Origin: Xestospongia muta
Lineage: Eukaryota > Porifera > Demospongiae > Haplosclerida > Petrosiidae
NCBI GenBank assembly: GCA_963693285.1
Contig: OY848918.1
Coordinates: 6,205,876 to 6,269,875, forward strand
DNA: 64,000 nucleotides
Reading direction: 5' to 3'
Shown: positions 37,129 to 47,968 of the stretch, in pieces
Position numbering within the stretch: the stretch's first letter is position 1
Layout of the letters: every line of letters begins with the position of its first letter
Notes under the pieces: generated by a model
The model's input: only the letters and a program-made list of their open reading frames with translations
Told to the model about the DNA's origin: nothing
Databases searched by the model: none
Translations under genes and position numbers: made by a program

Positions 37129-39405
37129 ATGGCAGCAGTGAGAAAAAGAAAGAGTAAAGATCTTGGAAAGAAGCCAAGATTCAGACCACTGCCGAAGTGG
37201 AAACAAGAATCAAAACAAATTGAAGAAGTAGTTTCTCAATATGATATCATGAAACCAGAAGATTTTGAAAGATTTTCAGATATTCCACTCTCTAGACAAA
37301 CCCAGGAAGGACTTAGACAAAATGGCTATATTACACCAACAGAAATCCAGAGAGCTGCCATTCCAACTGCTCTACTAGGGAAGGATGTGTTAGGTGCAGC
37401 AAAAACAGGCTCAGGAAAGACACTGGCATTTCTCATACCAATTTTAGAACTCCTCTGGCGAGAACGTTGGTCTCAAGTTGATGGTCTAGGAGCTTTGGTT
37501 ATCTCACCAACAAGAGAATTAGCATATCAAACTTTTGAGGTTTTACGAAAGATAGGATTCAAGCATGATTTCTCAGCTGGTCTTGTCATTGGTGGGAAAG
37601 ACCTTGCCTACGAACAACCAAGAATCCTTCGTACCAATATAGTTGTTTGTACTCCAGGACGATTATTACAACATATGGATGAGACACCTAACTTTGAATG
37701 TAATTCACTGAAAGTATTGGTATTAGATGAAGCAGATCGAATCCTCGATCTTGGTTTTAGACAAACAATGAGTTCTATTATTGAGAACCTTCCTGCTGAG
37801 CGTCAGACCCTACTTTTCTCAGCCACACAGACAAAATGTGTTAAAGATTTAGCATTGTTGAGTTTATCAGACCCCGAGTATATTTCAGTACATGAACAGT
37901 CAACAAGCATTACACCAAACAAGTTGTCTCAAAGTTACATTGTCTGTAATTTAGAAGACAAATTGGCTACCTTGTATTCTTTTATCAAAAGTCATTTATT
38001 TGTGAAGTCTATTGTTTTTGTGTCTTCATGTAAACAAGTGTCCTTTGTCTACGAAGCACTTCGTCGATTTCATCCAGGTGTTCAACTAATGGCGTTAAGC
38101 GGGAGACAAAAACAAGTAAAACGAGTTTCAATATATGAAGATTTCTGTCGTAAGAAAGCAGCTGTTTTATTCTGCACTGACATTGCTGCTCGTGGTCTCG
38201 ATTTCCCTTCAGTTCACTGGGTAATCCAAATGGATTGTCCTGAAGATGCTAACACTTATATTCATCGAGTTGGTCGTACAGCAAGATACGAGAAAGATGG
38301 TCAAGCATTGCTATTTTTACTTCCATCAGAAAAAGAAGGCATGCTAAAAGAACTGAAAAAAAAGAAAATTCCTATCAATGAAATTCAAGTTGATCCAAAG
38401 AAAATGCTCTCCATTCAAGGGAAACTGGAAGCATTCTGTGCTCAAGATGCCAAGATGAAGCAGTTGGCGCAAAAGTGTTTTATTCGTTATCTCCGGTCTG
38501 TTCATCTACAATCTAACAAAGAGATATTTGATGTAAGAAAACTTACTACAACAAAGTACGCATTTTCGTTAGGACTGCCACAGGCTCCTCGAATTAGGTT
38601 CTTAAAGAAAAATGACCAGGGCAAGAACTGGGAGCAGCAAAGTGGGGAACATGAAGAGGAGACAGCTACAGAAATAACAGATAGTATTGTTGAGGAGGAC
38701 CAACCTTGTCAAAGCAAGTTGAAACAGAAATTCCGTACAAGTTCTTTTGATGATGACATTTTAACAATTAAACGGGTTATACTGTGTGGTTCTAGACCAT
38801 CTGAATCAGAACCCTTAGCAGAGACTCCACCCACTTCATCCGGCACTAAAAAAGTAAAGTCTAAAATTGCTGTAGCAAAGTCTCTTTTAAACAAAAAATT
38901 CAAGGTCAACACTCACATCAAATTTAATGAAGATCTCTCGGAGGACGAAGTAGAACCAACAGATAACTTGGAGGTAGACTCTTTGGAAGGAGATAGTGAT
39001 ATTGAACCAGTACCTATTGAAGACTATGAGACTAAAGTAAAAGCTCATATAGGTGGTATTGATATGTCTGAAGCAAAGTCAGTCATGAAGACAAGGGATC
39101 TTGAAGATCGTCAGATAGAACGAGAGAGAATTCGAGAAACACATCGTAAGAGACGTCTTAAAAAGAGAGAGCAGAGGTATGAAGAGAGTGAGATGGGTGG
39201 AGTCACATTAGTTGCTTCTGAATCACTGGAAGAGAAAGATCAAGGTGACAGTGACAAAAGTGTGGATAGTGAGGATGACAGTGTGAATATTAAACGACGA
39301 AAACTAGATACATCAGATGACTCTGATGACAATGAAGATGATTTGATGGGAAATTTATCAGATGATGAACAGTTAGCATTGCATTTGTTAAGGAACAAAA
39401 ATTGA
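37129..39405 (+). CDS. DDX10: DEAD-box ATP-dependent RNA helicase DDX10
   Basis: Single open exon, 758 residues. Helicase motifs in order: Q motif TPTEIQ (70-75), AKTGSGKT (91-98), PTRELA (about 127), TPGR (about 175), DEAD (200-203), SAT (about 231), ARGLDFP, HRVGRTAR (about 380). The C-terminal part is rich in acidic stretches and KKRK-type basic runs, as in DDX10/Dbp4, a nucleolar helicase needed for 18S rRNA production. The start MAAVRKRKSK is basic. It has no introns, although neighbours have up to 22, so it may descend from a retrocopy or have lost its introns. A truncated close copy is at 27,973. Confidence 0.95.
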   Translation: MAAVRKRKSKDLGKKPRFRPLPKWKQESKQIEEVVSQYDIMKPEDFERFSDIPLSRQTQEGLRQNGYITPTEIQRAAIPTALLGKDVLGAAKTGSGKTLAFLIPILELLWRERWSQVDGLGALVISPTRELAYQTFEVLRKIGFKHDFSAGLVIGGKDLAYEQPRILRTNIVVCTPGRLLQHMDETPNFECNSLKVLVLDEADRILDLGFRQTMSSIIENLPAERQTLLFSATQTKCVKDLALLSLSDPEYISVHEQSTSITPNKLSQSYIVCNLEDKLATLYSFIKSHLFVKSIVFVSSCKQVSFVYEALRRFHPGVQLMALSGRQKQVKRVSIYEDFCRKKAAVLFCTDIAARGLDFPSVHWVIQMDCPEDANTYIHRVGRTARYEKDGQALLFLLPSEKEGMLKELKKKKIPINEIQVDPKKMLSIQGKLEAFCAQDAKMKQLAQKCFIRYLRSVHLQSNKEIFDVRKLTTTKYAFSLGLPQAPRIRFLKKNDQGKNWEQQSGEHEEETATEITDSIVEEDQPCQSKLKQKFRTSSFDDDILTIKRVILCGSRPSESEPLAETPPTSSGTKKVKSKIAVAKSLLNKKFKVNTHIKFNEDLSEDEVEPTDNLEVDSLEGDSDIEPVPIEDYETKVKAHIGGIDMSEAKSVMKTRDLEDRQIERERIRETHRKRRLKKREQRYEESEMGGVTLVASESLEEKDQGDSDKSVDSEDDSVNIKRRKLDTSDDSDDNEDDLMGNLSDDEQLALHLLRNKN

Positions 39406-39523
39406 TTTGATATTGAGTATACGGATTTGTTGTTTTTATTCTACCATTCCGTTTCTGTACAAATTTCAGAATGTTTCCGTTCATGTCCGTTGTTAACGGG
39501 GATCACACGAGTTACCAAACAAA

Positions 39524-40168
39524 ATGGCGCAGAGACTGGTATCATTGGGAACAAAGGTAGCATCCTCTTCTTCTCGACTAGTCTTCAAATCAGCTGAGAC
39601 AGGAGCTGGTAAGCCTGTAGTAATGATATAGCTATCATTACAGCAACTTAAACAGATAGATAACACACAGTGACCATGTATACTAACACTCGATAATATA
39701 GTACATTATTCCATTTTGTTGTTCTATTACAGCATTGTTTAGCAGAGCTCGTCCTCATTTGAGTAGGTTCTGGGGACATGCTAGAGTTGAGCTAGGACCA
39801 CCTGGATTGTCACAATGGCCAGAAATAAAACAAGGATTACAGAAAGTATACAGAACGACAATTACAGGTACCACACCCACTTACTGTGTTGTGATATGAA
39901 GCATAGGTACATTAATCACAGATTTATTCCCAGACTTCCTGTGAGTTGTGTTCCAAATTCAGGAAGTATGGGGACAAGACTAAAAAGAGTTTAAATATAA
40001 TCCAACATTAATGGATATTCTTCTCTTTGTTTAAATTTTATAGGTAAATTTGTTGAGAAACCAATGAAAGAGGTACTCCAGAATGTGTTAGTTGGACTAG
40101 AGATTGGTTGTTGGTTCATTGTAGGAGAAATGATTGGCAGACGTAGTATCATTGGCTATAAAATCTAG
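39524..40168 (+). CDS. ATP5MG: ATP synthase subunit g, mitochondrial
   Basis: Three exons: 39524-39608, 39733-39867, 40044-40168, giving 114 residues. The core FWGHARVELGPPG matches the subunit g core (F-x4-KVEL-PP). The C-terminal segment GCWFIVGEMIGRRSIIGY matches the single membrane helix with its G-x-x-x-G and the IIGY ending. Subunit g sits in the F1Fo membrane sector and helps ATP synthase dimerise. The start codon is 118 bp after the DDX10 stop. Confidence 0.93.
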
Positions 40169-40544
40169 ATCATGTGACCGCTCTGTTATAATACACTCCA
40201 TGTATTTAATCTATATGTGTACGAGTTAGCTTTTCTTGAAATTAGTAAAAGATAAGACATCAATAATTTAGTAAAATATGAATGTATATGGGGAAGGATG
40301 GTAGTTTCAGTGAAGGGAGAGGATTGAACTCATTGAGTACTGCTAGCTCAAGGGTGATTTAGAATAGCAAGGTTACATTGAGATCCACGGGACAACATCA
40401 AGAGGCAAGTATAAAGAAATAGATGAATTATAGAAAAGCACATGCTTCTACTGAACATTATAACAGTATTTGTTTCCTAATTTGTACTAAACACTCTTAC
40501 TACTATGTGCACTAGCTGTAGTATTGAGAGAACAGTGTCATAGT

Positions 40545-43500
40545 TCATACTGTCTCTAGAGCTAACTTTAATAATGAATACAACCTCTGTACATCAGTAA
40601 ATGAATTATACATTGGTACTGGAGTACATCTCATATTTTTCCCACAATAATCAACCTATAGTGATAGGGAGAGATAAAGTAGTGAAATTGTGTCATTCAC
40701 CGCTGCTCCTCTTGTAGTAATAAATTCATTAATTGATGCCAAAGGACATGAAAATTGTATAGATAACTGACAACCTCTCTCTTGTAAATTTTTTGATGTA
40801 ACAATAGTCACATGACCTACATATATCGGTGAAAATGAATCAACAAACATATCACTTTTATACATAAATTACCTTTTGTCTTCTTACTCTTTGATTCTTC
40901 TTCTGAACTGGGACCATTCTCCTCACTACTAAGGTTCTCTTCAATCAATAACTCCAAATATCCAGTGAGTAAATGAGACTTACAACACAAGTCTGTCATT
41001 GAAGTCTCTTTGAAAATCTACATGACAACATTAAAAGAACACATTCATTATATGCTCATACTTCCAATGAAGCAACAAGTGGCATAAGACTAAAAACAGG
41101 AGGGTTAGAAATTTGAAATCCAGCTGCTCCTGGTTGTAGTTGGAGTACTATATTATAATGTGTAATAATAATTGTACTAAAAATCATGTACATCATTATG
41201 TTACTAACTATTGCTCATTTCCATTCTGCTCTCTCTTTGATGTGACCACCATCCTAATAACCTATGAGAAAGAGAGAGAGAGGGAGGGAGAGTTAGCTAT
41301 TTAAAGTATTTCTCATTAATCATTTCTTTACCTTGGTCGATTAAAATCATATGCATGTTTCTCGTGTATAAACAACCCACCTGGAGAGCCTGGGCCTCCA
41401 TTTGTATACTATATATAAAAATTAGATCTTTAATGATTAATTGTTACTTCATCACAAACCTTATATGTACACCATACAGCAACATCCACCTCCCATTCGT
41501 GTAATTTTAACTCAATATTACCAACAGCATGAGCTAAATCATATCCAACGTAACAGCCCTACATCAATTAATCAGAGCCACTCCCACTAAGTAACACATG
41601 AATGAACCTTTTTATGAGCTACTTCAGTAATTGTTTTCATGTCAAAAACATGTCCAGTTTCATAATGGACACCTAACAGACAAAATGAAGAAACAGTATA
41701 ATTGATTGAGGCAATCAATCATTACATAGATTCCAATTGCATGATATCAAAGTTAACTTATGCAAAATAGCAAATATCATACTGTCACTGATAATTACGT
41801 AACTAATGCTATATTCTGGAATTGGGAACTTATGTAGCTAATAATCAGATGTATGAAGACTTTGTTAAACCATATAGAAAATAAGATGGTGGTATAGGAT
41901 TGTCAATTTGTCACTATGGAATTTGTAACATGCTAATAAACTAAATATCAGCGTCAATGTCCATTCCATAGTAAATAGTAGTCAAAACAGTTTATGCTGT
42001 AAATACTTTTCAATATAAATATCACATAACTCAAGTGAACATCCCATGCAAATTAAATGATCATTCATTAACTGGTTAATTCAACCATGTAATGTATCTT
42101 CACATACTAACCTGATAACAAAACTAAAGCAATGGTGTCTCCCTGTTCCTCAATGACATTTAATATGTCCTCTGTTTGCCATATATGCTCTCCCTATACA
42201 AGGAAAGAAGAGATCAAGAGATACATTATCATTCATCAAATAATCACAAGGAATACCTTTCTTGGTTCAACAAGTATCATTGAGTCCTTCGGATTAATAC
42301 CATGCCAATGAAGTTGAGATTCCACTGCAAACTGTGATGGTCACATGACAGTAATTATTTCAGTGGTGACATAATACTTACAATATCTGAAGGAAAGGCA
42401 CCTTTCTCTAGCAATATTTTGTAACGTTGTTGAGTAGGACGATAAAAAGACACCTATCATGAAAAAGTATTATGAGTTTAGTATCATTGTATCATGTGAT
42501 AGTCATGTCCTATAGTACCATTGCCATATGAACATTGACTGTTGACGCATTCATAGTAATGACCTCAATAGGCTTAGCACCTGTAATAATATAAGTTTGT
42601 ATGTATCATATCAAGTTATTCATTTACCAACAATCCTAGCACTCTCTTCTTGTACTAAATCTTCTATTGGTAACCATGGATACTGGCCATCCCAGTGACC
42701 ATATGCACCCCTACAAAATAAAGGCATTTAGTACAGTTGACTAAACTCTTATATACACACTTAAAATAGCATTTTGTCACTTCAACCGTTTTCTTTGTTA
42801 CCATAATTACATCAATATGATGTAAGCCCAATATTGAGTTACCACAGTCAAAACTGGTCTAACTCAATATGTATAAAGTCAAATAGAAGCCAAAAAGTAC
42901 TCCTTGTAGTTTATGTCCAATACCTGAAACCATGAGGGAGAAAGATACTATTTCAACGTAACTAACTGGGTTAGTTCAGTTGAAGTAGCATCTGCTTATA
43001 GCTTCAATTGATGCGCATGCCATGATCATTACTATAGCAAAGTGGGTGTAAAACAATGTGGTTGTAGATGCATATTAAGTTACACTAGTTTTGGCCTTGT
43101 AGCAACTTAGAATGGGTTTACATCATATTGATAAAACTGTGGTAACAAAGACCTCTGTTAATATGACAAAATTCTTTTTCAGTGCAAGAATATGGTCATG
43201 AAATTAATGAATATTAAATTACGAACTTTGATTATTACAATGTCAAGAAATCTTGCTTCAAGCGCTGCTTATATATAATATAATTATAATCATTAAAACA
43301 TCTACAGAAAAAATTTACTACTTGAGTTCAGAAGTTTTTTTGTACAGTTGAACTATATATGCCTATAGTTAATGGATACTGCAAAATTAATGGCTGCAAC
43401 AACTAACTAAATCTGTACAGTTGACATTCAGTGTCCAATCTGGCATTGTTTACCTCAAAATAACATTGTGTTGTTAAAAGATTTTGTCATAATATATTAT

Positions 43501-43893
43501 TAATATGTAGTTAATAAATTGTTACTTTTTTGCCCATTTGTCCACTTCATTTGTAATAAAACCAAGTACATTCTTTGGTTGCAGTCCTAATGAATGACCA
43601 ATCATATAAATAGATTCATTATTAGGGTCCACACCTGCATAATAGACAATACAATAATTTATTAAACAATTTCAACTATGTCTCAATATTGTACCTTCAG
43701 CAACTTCTGATCTTCCTTCTAGTAATTCTCCAATCTTTGGTATGTAGAATTTACTTTTAAATCCAGCTAGTTGATCACGTGAATCTAGAGCTGCTGCGAA
43801 TTTAGGATCTGTTATAGGTAGTCCCAATTCTGCAGACAATCCTTTCAGATATCCTTGAACTTCTTCTCTAGTCTTAAGATTTGGAAGTTCCAT
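40545..43893 (-). CDS. KYNU: Kynureninase, copy 1
   Basis: Fifteen exons in coding order: 43695-43893, 43526-43634, 42628-42710, 42519-42580, 42382-42453, 42257-42331, 42112-42193, 41608-41672, 41460-41558, 41332-41408, 41209-41261, 41062-41147, 40873-41017, 40701-40816, 40545-40655. They give 477 residues in one frame. Kynureninase is a PLP enzyme that splits kynurenine and 3-hydroxykynurenine to anthranilate and 3-hydroxyanthranilate plus alanine. The PLP lysine is the last residue of exon 9 (about 282), in WCTYK. Family words [22 protein letters not shown] and LVPMYNSF-like endings are present. Intron 2 holds a long inverted-repeat element. The model starts at MELPN; an in-frame upstream ATG also exists. 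Confidence 0.93.
42765..43173. mobile_element. Inverted-repeat element in intron 2 of KYNU copy 1
   Basis: The left arm (about 42,765-42,870, with TTTGTTACC and ATCAATATGATGTAA) is inverted and imperfectly repeated on the right (about 43,078-43,173). The arms are about 100 bp long. KYNU copies 2 and 3 lack it. No coding frame is visible. Confidence 0.7.
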
Positions 43894-44473
43894 TTTGTTG
43901 CAAAAACTGAAACTCGTTCTTGGCAATATAATATTGCTTAGTGAATGTTCTTGTAAAATGCGTCGAGTTGATACTTTTTGCCTCTGGTAGGTTTGTGTAC
44001 GATACTGCTGTCTACTTGTAATGGTTTTATGATCACTAACTAAATTCGTCATTCATATTTCAGATTAGCAGCTGTGGAATTCGATTACAGTTATAAGGAC
44101 TTCCGGACGTTATACTATCATTAATGTACTTATTAAATAAGTGTTTGCTGCTTGAAAGGACTTCAAATATGCTTCAACCACAAGTACTCAAGTACTTGAT
44201 CCATGTTTGAATTATTTAGAGGATATAGTTGTTGTTTTGAGAGGAGGGAGATTGAAGAATGATTTACTAACAAATGTCACACAATGAGAGGAATTTATTG
44301 TTTGTTATTAACGATTATATTAAAACAAGCAAATTCCACAAAAACAAAAAAGGGAAAATCCTTAGCATTAATTACTTTAATGTATAATTGATTCATTTCC
44401 TAATTTGTACTAGACATTCATTACTACAACATGTACTACTACTACCAGTAGTAAGAGAACAGTGGTCATCAGT

Positions 44474-47378
44474 TCATACTGTCTCTAGAGCTAACTTTAA
44501 TAATGTATATAACTTCTGTACATCAGTAAATGAATTATACATTGGTACTGGAGTACATCTCATATTGTTCCCATGACAATCAACCTATAGTGATAGGGAG
44601 AGATGAAGGAGTGAAATTGTGTCATTTACCGCTGCTCCTCTTGTAGTAATAAATTCTTTAATTGATGCCAAAGGACATGAAAATTGTATTGATAACTGAC
44701 AATCTCTCTCTTGTAATTTTTTTGATGTAACAATAGTCACATGATCTACATATATCAGTGAAATAGAATCAATAAAAAAATCATTTATAGACATAAATAA
44801 CCTTTTGTCTTCTCTGCTCCTGGTTGTAGTTGAAGTACTATATTATATTATATAATAATAAAGTATCATATACATTGTTATATTACTAACTAACTATTGC
44901 TCATTTCCATTCTGCTCTCTCTCTATTTGATGTGACCACCATCCTAACAACCTGTGTGTGGGAGTATGAGAAAGAGAGAGAGTTGGCTATTTAAAGCATC
45001 TTGTTTCTCATTAATTGTTTTTTACCTTGGTCAATTAAAATCATATGCATGTTTCTCGTGCATAAACAACCCACCTGGAGAGCCTGGGCCTCCATTTGTA
45101 TACTATATATAAAAATTAGATCTTTAATGATTAATTGTTACTTCACCACTAACTTTATATGTACACCATACAGCAACATCCACCTCCCATTCATGTAATT
45201 TTAACTCAATATTACCAACAGCGTGAGCTAAATCATATCCCACATAACAACCCTATATCAATTAATCATTAGATAATTAATAGGGACCACTCCCATTAAA
45301 TACACATGCATGTACCTTTTTATGAGCTACTTCAGTAATGGCTTTCATGTCAAAAACATGTCCAGTTTCATAATGGACACCTAACAGACAAAATAAACAA
45401 ACACTGTAAATTGATTGAATCAATCAATCAATTAATTCATATACCTGGTAACAATACTAAAGCAATGGTGTCTTCCTGCTCCTCAATGACATTTATGTCC
45501 TCTGTTTGCCATATATACTCTCCCTATACAATGGAGGAAGAGATCAAGAGAACATTACCATACATCAAATAATCACAAGGAATACCTCTTGTGGTTCAAC
45601 AATTATCATTGAGTCCTTGGGATTAATGCCATGCCAATGAAGTTGAGATTCCACTGCAAACTTTAAGGGTCATATTACACGACTAATGTCTTTAGTATTG
45701 ACATAGTACTTACATGATCTGAAGGAAAGGCACCTTTTTCCAGTAATATTTTGTAACGTTGTTGAGTAGGACGATAAAATGATACCTATAAAAGCAGGAT
45801 CATGTAAAAGTATCGTGAGACTATCATTACATCATGTGTATGTACAATTGCCATATGAACATTGACTGTTGATGCATTCATAGTAATGACCTCAATAGGC
45901 TTAGCACCTGTAATAATATAAGTTTGTATGTATCATATCAAGTTATTCATTTACTAACAATCCTAGCACTCTCTTCTTGTACTAAATCTTCTATTGGTAG
46001 CCATGGATACTGGCCATCCCAGTGACCATATGCACCTCTAGATAATAAATGCATGTAGTGCAGTTGATTAAACTCTTATACACAAGAATTTATATGGAGG
46101 GTTCCATCTACTTAGAAAGTACCAATTGAATCATGAATACATCAGAAGAATCCATGCATGCAATTTTATTGTTATATACAGAAACAGCCATATAATTCTA
46201 GTTATTGGATACAGTAGACCTCTGTTCCTTAGACTCTAAACCTAGCTTCGTAAACCCCAGATATGATATCTTTTTTTTGTAAAAATAGTACCTGGACTTG
46301 TGGTATAAAATAAGTCTGCAACTCAACCAAACAGAGTTATGCCATTAAAAATGTACTGAATTTTATAGTTTGCTAGTTTCTCGTAGCACTACAGAGCCAA
46401 ATTTTATATATGAAATGCATGTTTGCTAGCTGAATTGATTGGTATACAAGTCCCATGTGGATACCATGTAACACGGCAAAGTTACTTACATGTCTGGGTA
46501 GCTCTTCTCAACTGAGACAGAGTATAGTAGTGGTCGATTTACTGACTTTATTGTGAATCAGGAAAGTTGCTGCTTGAATGGGGCATGGGTGTTGCTATGC
46601 AGACATCCAGTTAATGAATGATAATTATTACAATGGCTTCCTTCAAACACTACTTGCAACAATATGTAATTCATCTATAGGTGGTTTACTATATTACATG
46701 TTCAAATGCCAGATTTTTAATTGATTTCAGAAGCTTTATCTGCAGTTGAATAGAACTATGGATACAATGTATACTTTGCTAAAATAGCCATCAATGTGAG
46801 ACAACTGGCCACTACACATATACAGTTAATTGTAGTGGCCCAGTAGGTCGCGTTTAGGGTTTAGTGTTTAGATCTTAAGATAGGCCCTAAACGTGACCTA
46901 CCAGGCCACCACAGTTAATTGAGTGTTCAGTCTGGCATTGTTAACCCAAAATAGCATTGTGTTATAGAAAAGATTTTATCATATTATTAATATAGTTGAT
47001 TATTTACTTTTTTGCCCATTTTTTGTCCACTTCATTTGTAATAAAACCAAGTACATTCTTTGGTTGCAATCCTAATGAATGACCAATCATATAAATAGAT
47101 TCATTATTAGGGTCCACACCTGAATAATAGACAATACAATAATTTATTAAACAGTTTCAACTATGTCTCAATATTGTACCTTCAGCAACTTCTGATCTTC
47201 CTTCTAGTAATTCTCCAATCTTTGTTATGTAGAATTTACTTCTAAATCCAGCTAGTTGATCACGTGAATCTAGAGCTGCTGCAAATTTAGGATCTGTTAT
47301 AGGTAGTCCCAATTCTGCAGACAATCCTTTCAGATATCCTTGAACTTCTTCTCTAGTCTTAAGATTTGGAAGTTCCAT
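44474..47378 (-). pseudogene. KYNU: Kynureninase, copy 2 (disabled)
   Basis: Exons 1-10 are open and in phase: 47180-47378, 47008-47119 (one extra Lys codon), 45955-46037, 45846-45907, 45714-45785, 45586-45660, 45445-45523 (one codon lost), 45316-45380, 45154-45252 (PLP Lys kept), 45026-45102. Exon 11 (about 44,90x-44,95x) has a 4-base GAGA gain that shifts the frame into a stop. A deletion then removes most of exons 12 and 13 with the intron between, joining the head of exon 12 to the tail of exon 13 near 44,816. Exons 14-15 remain. The damage is limited to the 3' half, so a truncated product is conceivable but unlikely to be active. Confidence 0.88.
46833..46910. mobile_element. 78-bp MITE in intron 2 of KYNU copy 2
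   Basis: Arms read TAGTGGCCCAGTAGGTC and, reversed from the right end, GGTGGCCTGGTAGGTC, both continuing to CGTTTAGGG. Direct repeats ACAGTTAATTG (46822-46832 and 46911-46921) flank it. KYNU copy 3 has the uninterrupted site near 50,865-50,880. The 11-bp duplication suggests a Mutator-type relative. Confidence 0.88.
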
Positions 47379-47968
47379 TTTGTTGCAGAAACTGAAACTC
47401 TTTCTTGGCACTATTGCTGTTGTGAATGTTCTTGTAAAATGCGTTAGTTGATACTGTTTTGCCTCTGGTAGGTCTGTGTAGGATACTACAGTCTACTTGT
47501 GATAGTTTTATGATCACTAATTAAATTCACGATTCATATTTCAGATTAGCAGCTATGGAATTCGATTACAGTTATAAGGTCTTCCGGACGTGATACTATC
47601 ATTAATGTACTTATTAAATAAGTGTTTGCTGCTTGAAAGGACTTCAAAATATGCTTTGTACCACAAGCACTCAAGTACTTGATCCACGTTTGAATTATTT
47701 AGAGGATATATACTAGTTGTTCTTTTGAGAGGAGGGAGTGTTCTAGTTCAAGAATGATTTACTAACAAATGTCACACAATGAGAGGAATTTATTGTTTGT
47801 TATTAACGATTATATTAAAACAAGCAAATTCCACAAAAACAAACAAGGAAAATTCCTTAGCATTAATTACTTTAATGTATAATTGATTCATTTCCTAATT
47901 TGTACTAGACATTCATTACTACTACATGTACTACTACTACCAGTAGTAAGAGAACAGTGGTCATCAGT

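Larger units (their letters stand above)
29101..38402 (+). repeat. Segmental duplication, second copy (about 9.3 kb)
   Basis: Starts in DNMT3 exon 19 and continues colinearly with 18,966 onward: PDCD2-B, receptor B, receptor relic, DDX10. The part of DDX10 homologous to the pseudogene ends at 38,402. A two-base AA microhomology sits at the junction. Confidence 0.93.

Noticed and set aside
36857..37141. 94-codon frame overlapping the DDX10 start
   Set aside because: Different frame from DDX10, hydrophobic and AT-driven. It overlaps the likely DDX10 5' UTR.
46833..46910. tRNA-like or structured RNA gene suggested by the strong hairpin
   Set aside because: It is nearly one continuous inverted repeat with target duplications, so a MITE explains it; there is no cloverleaf.
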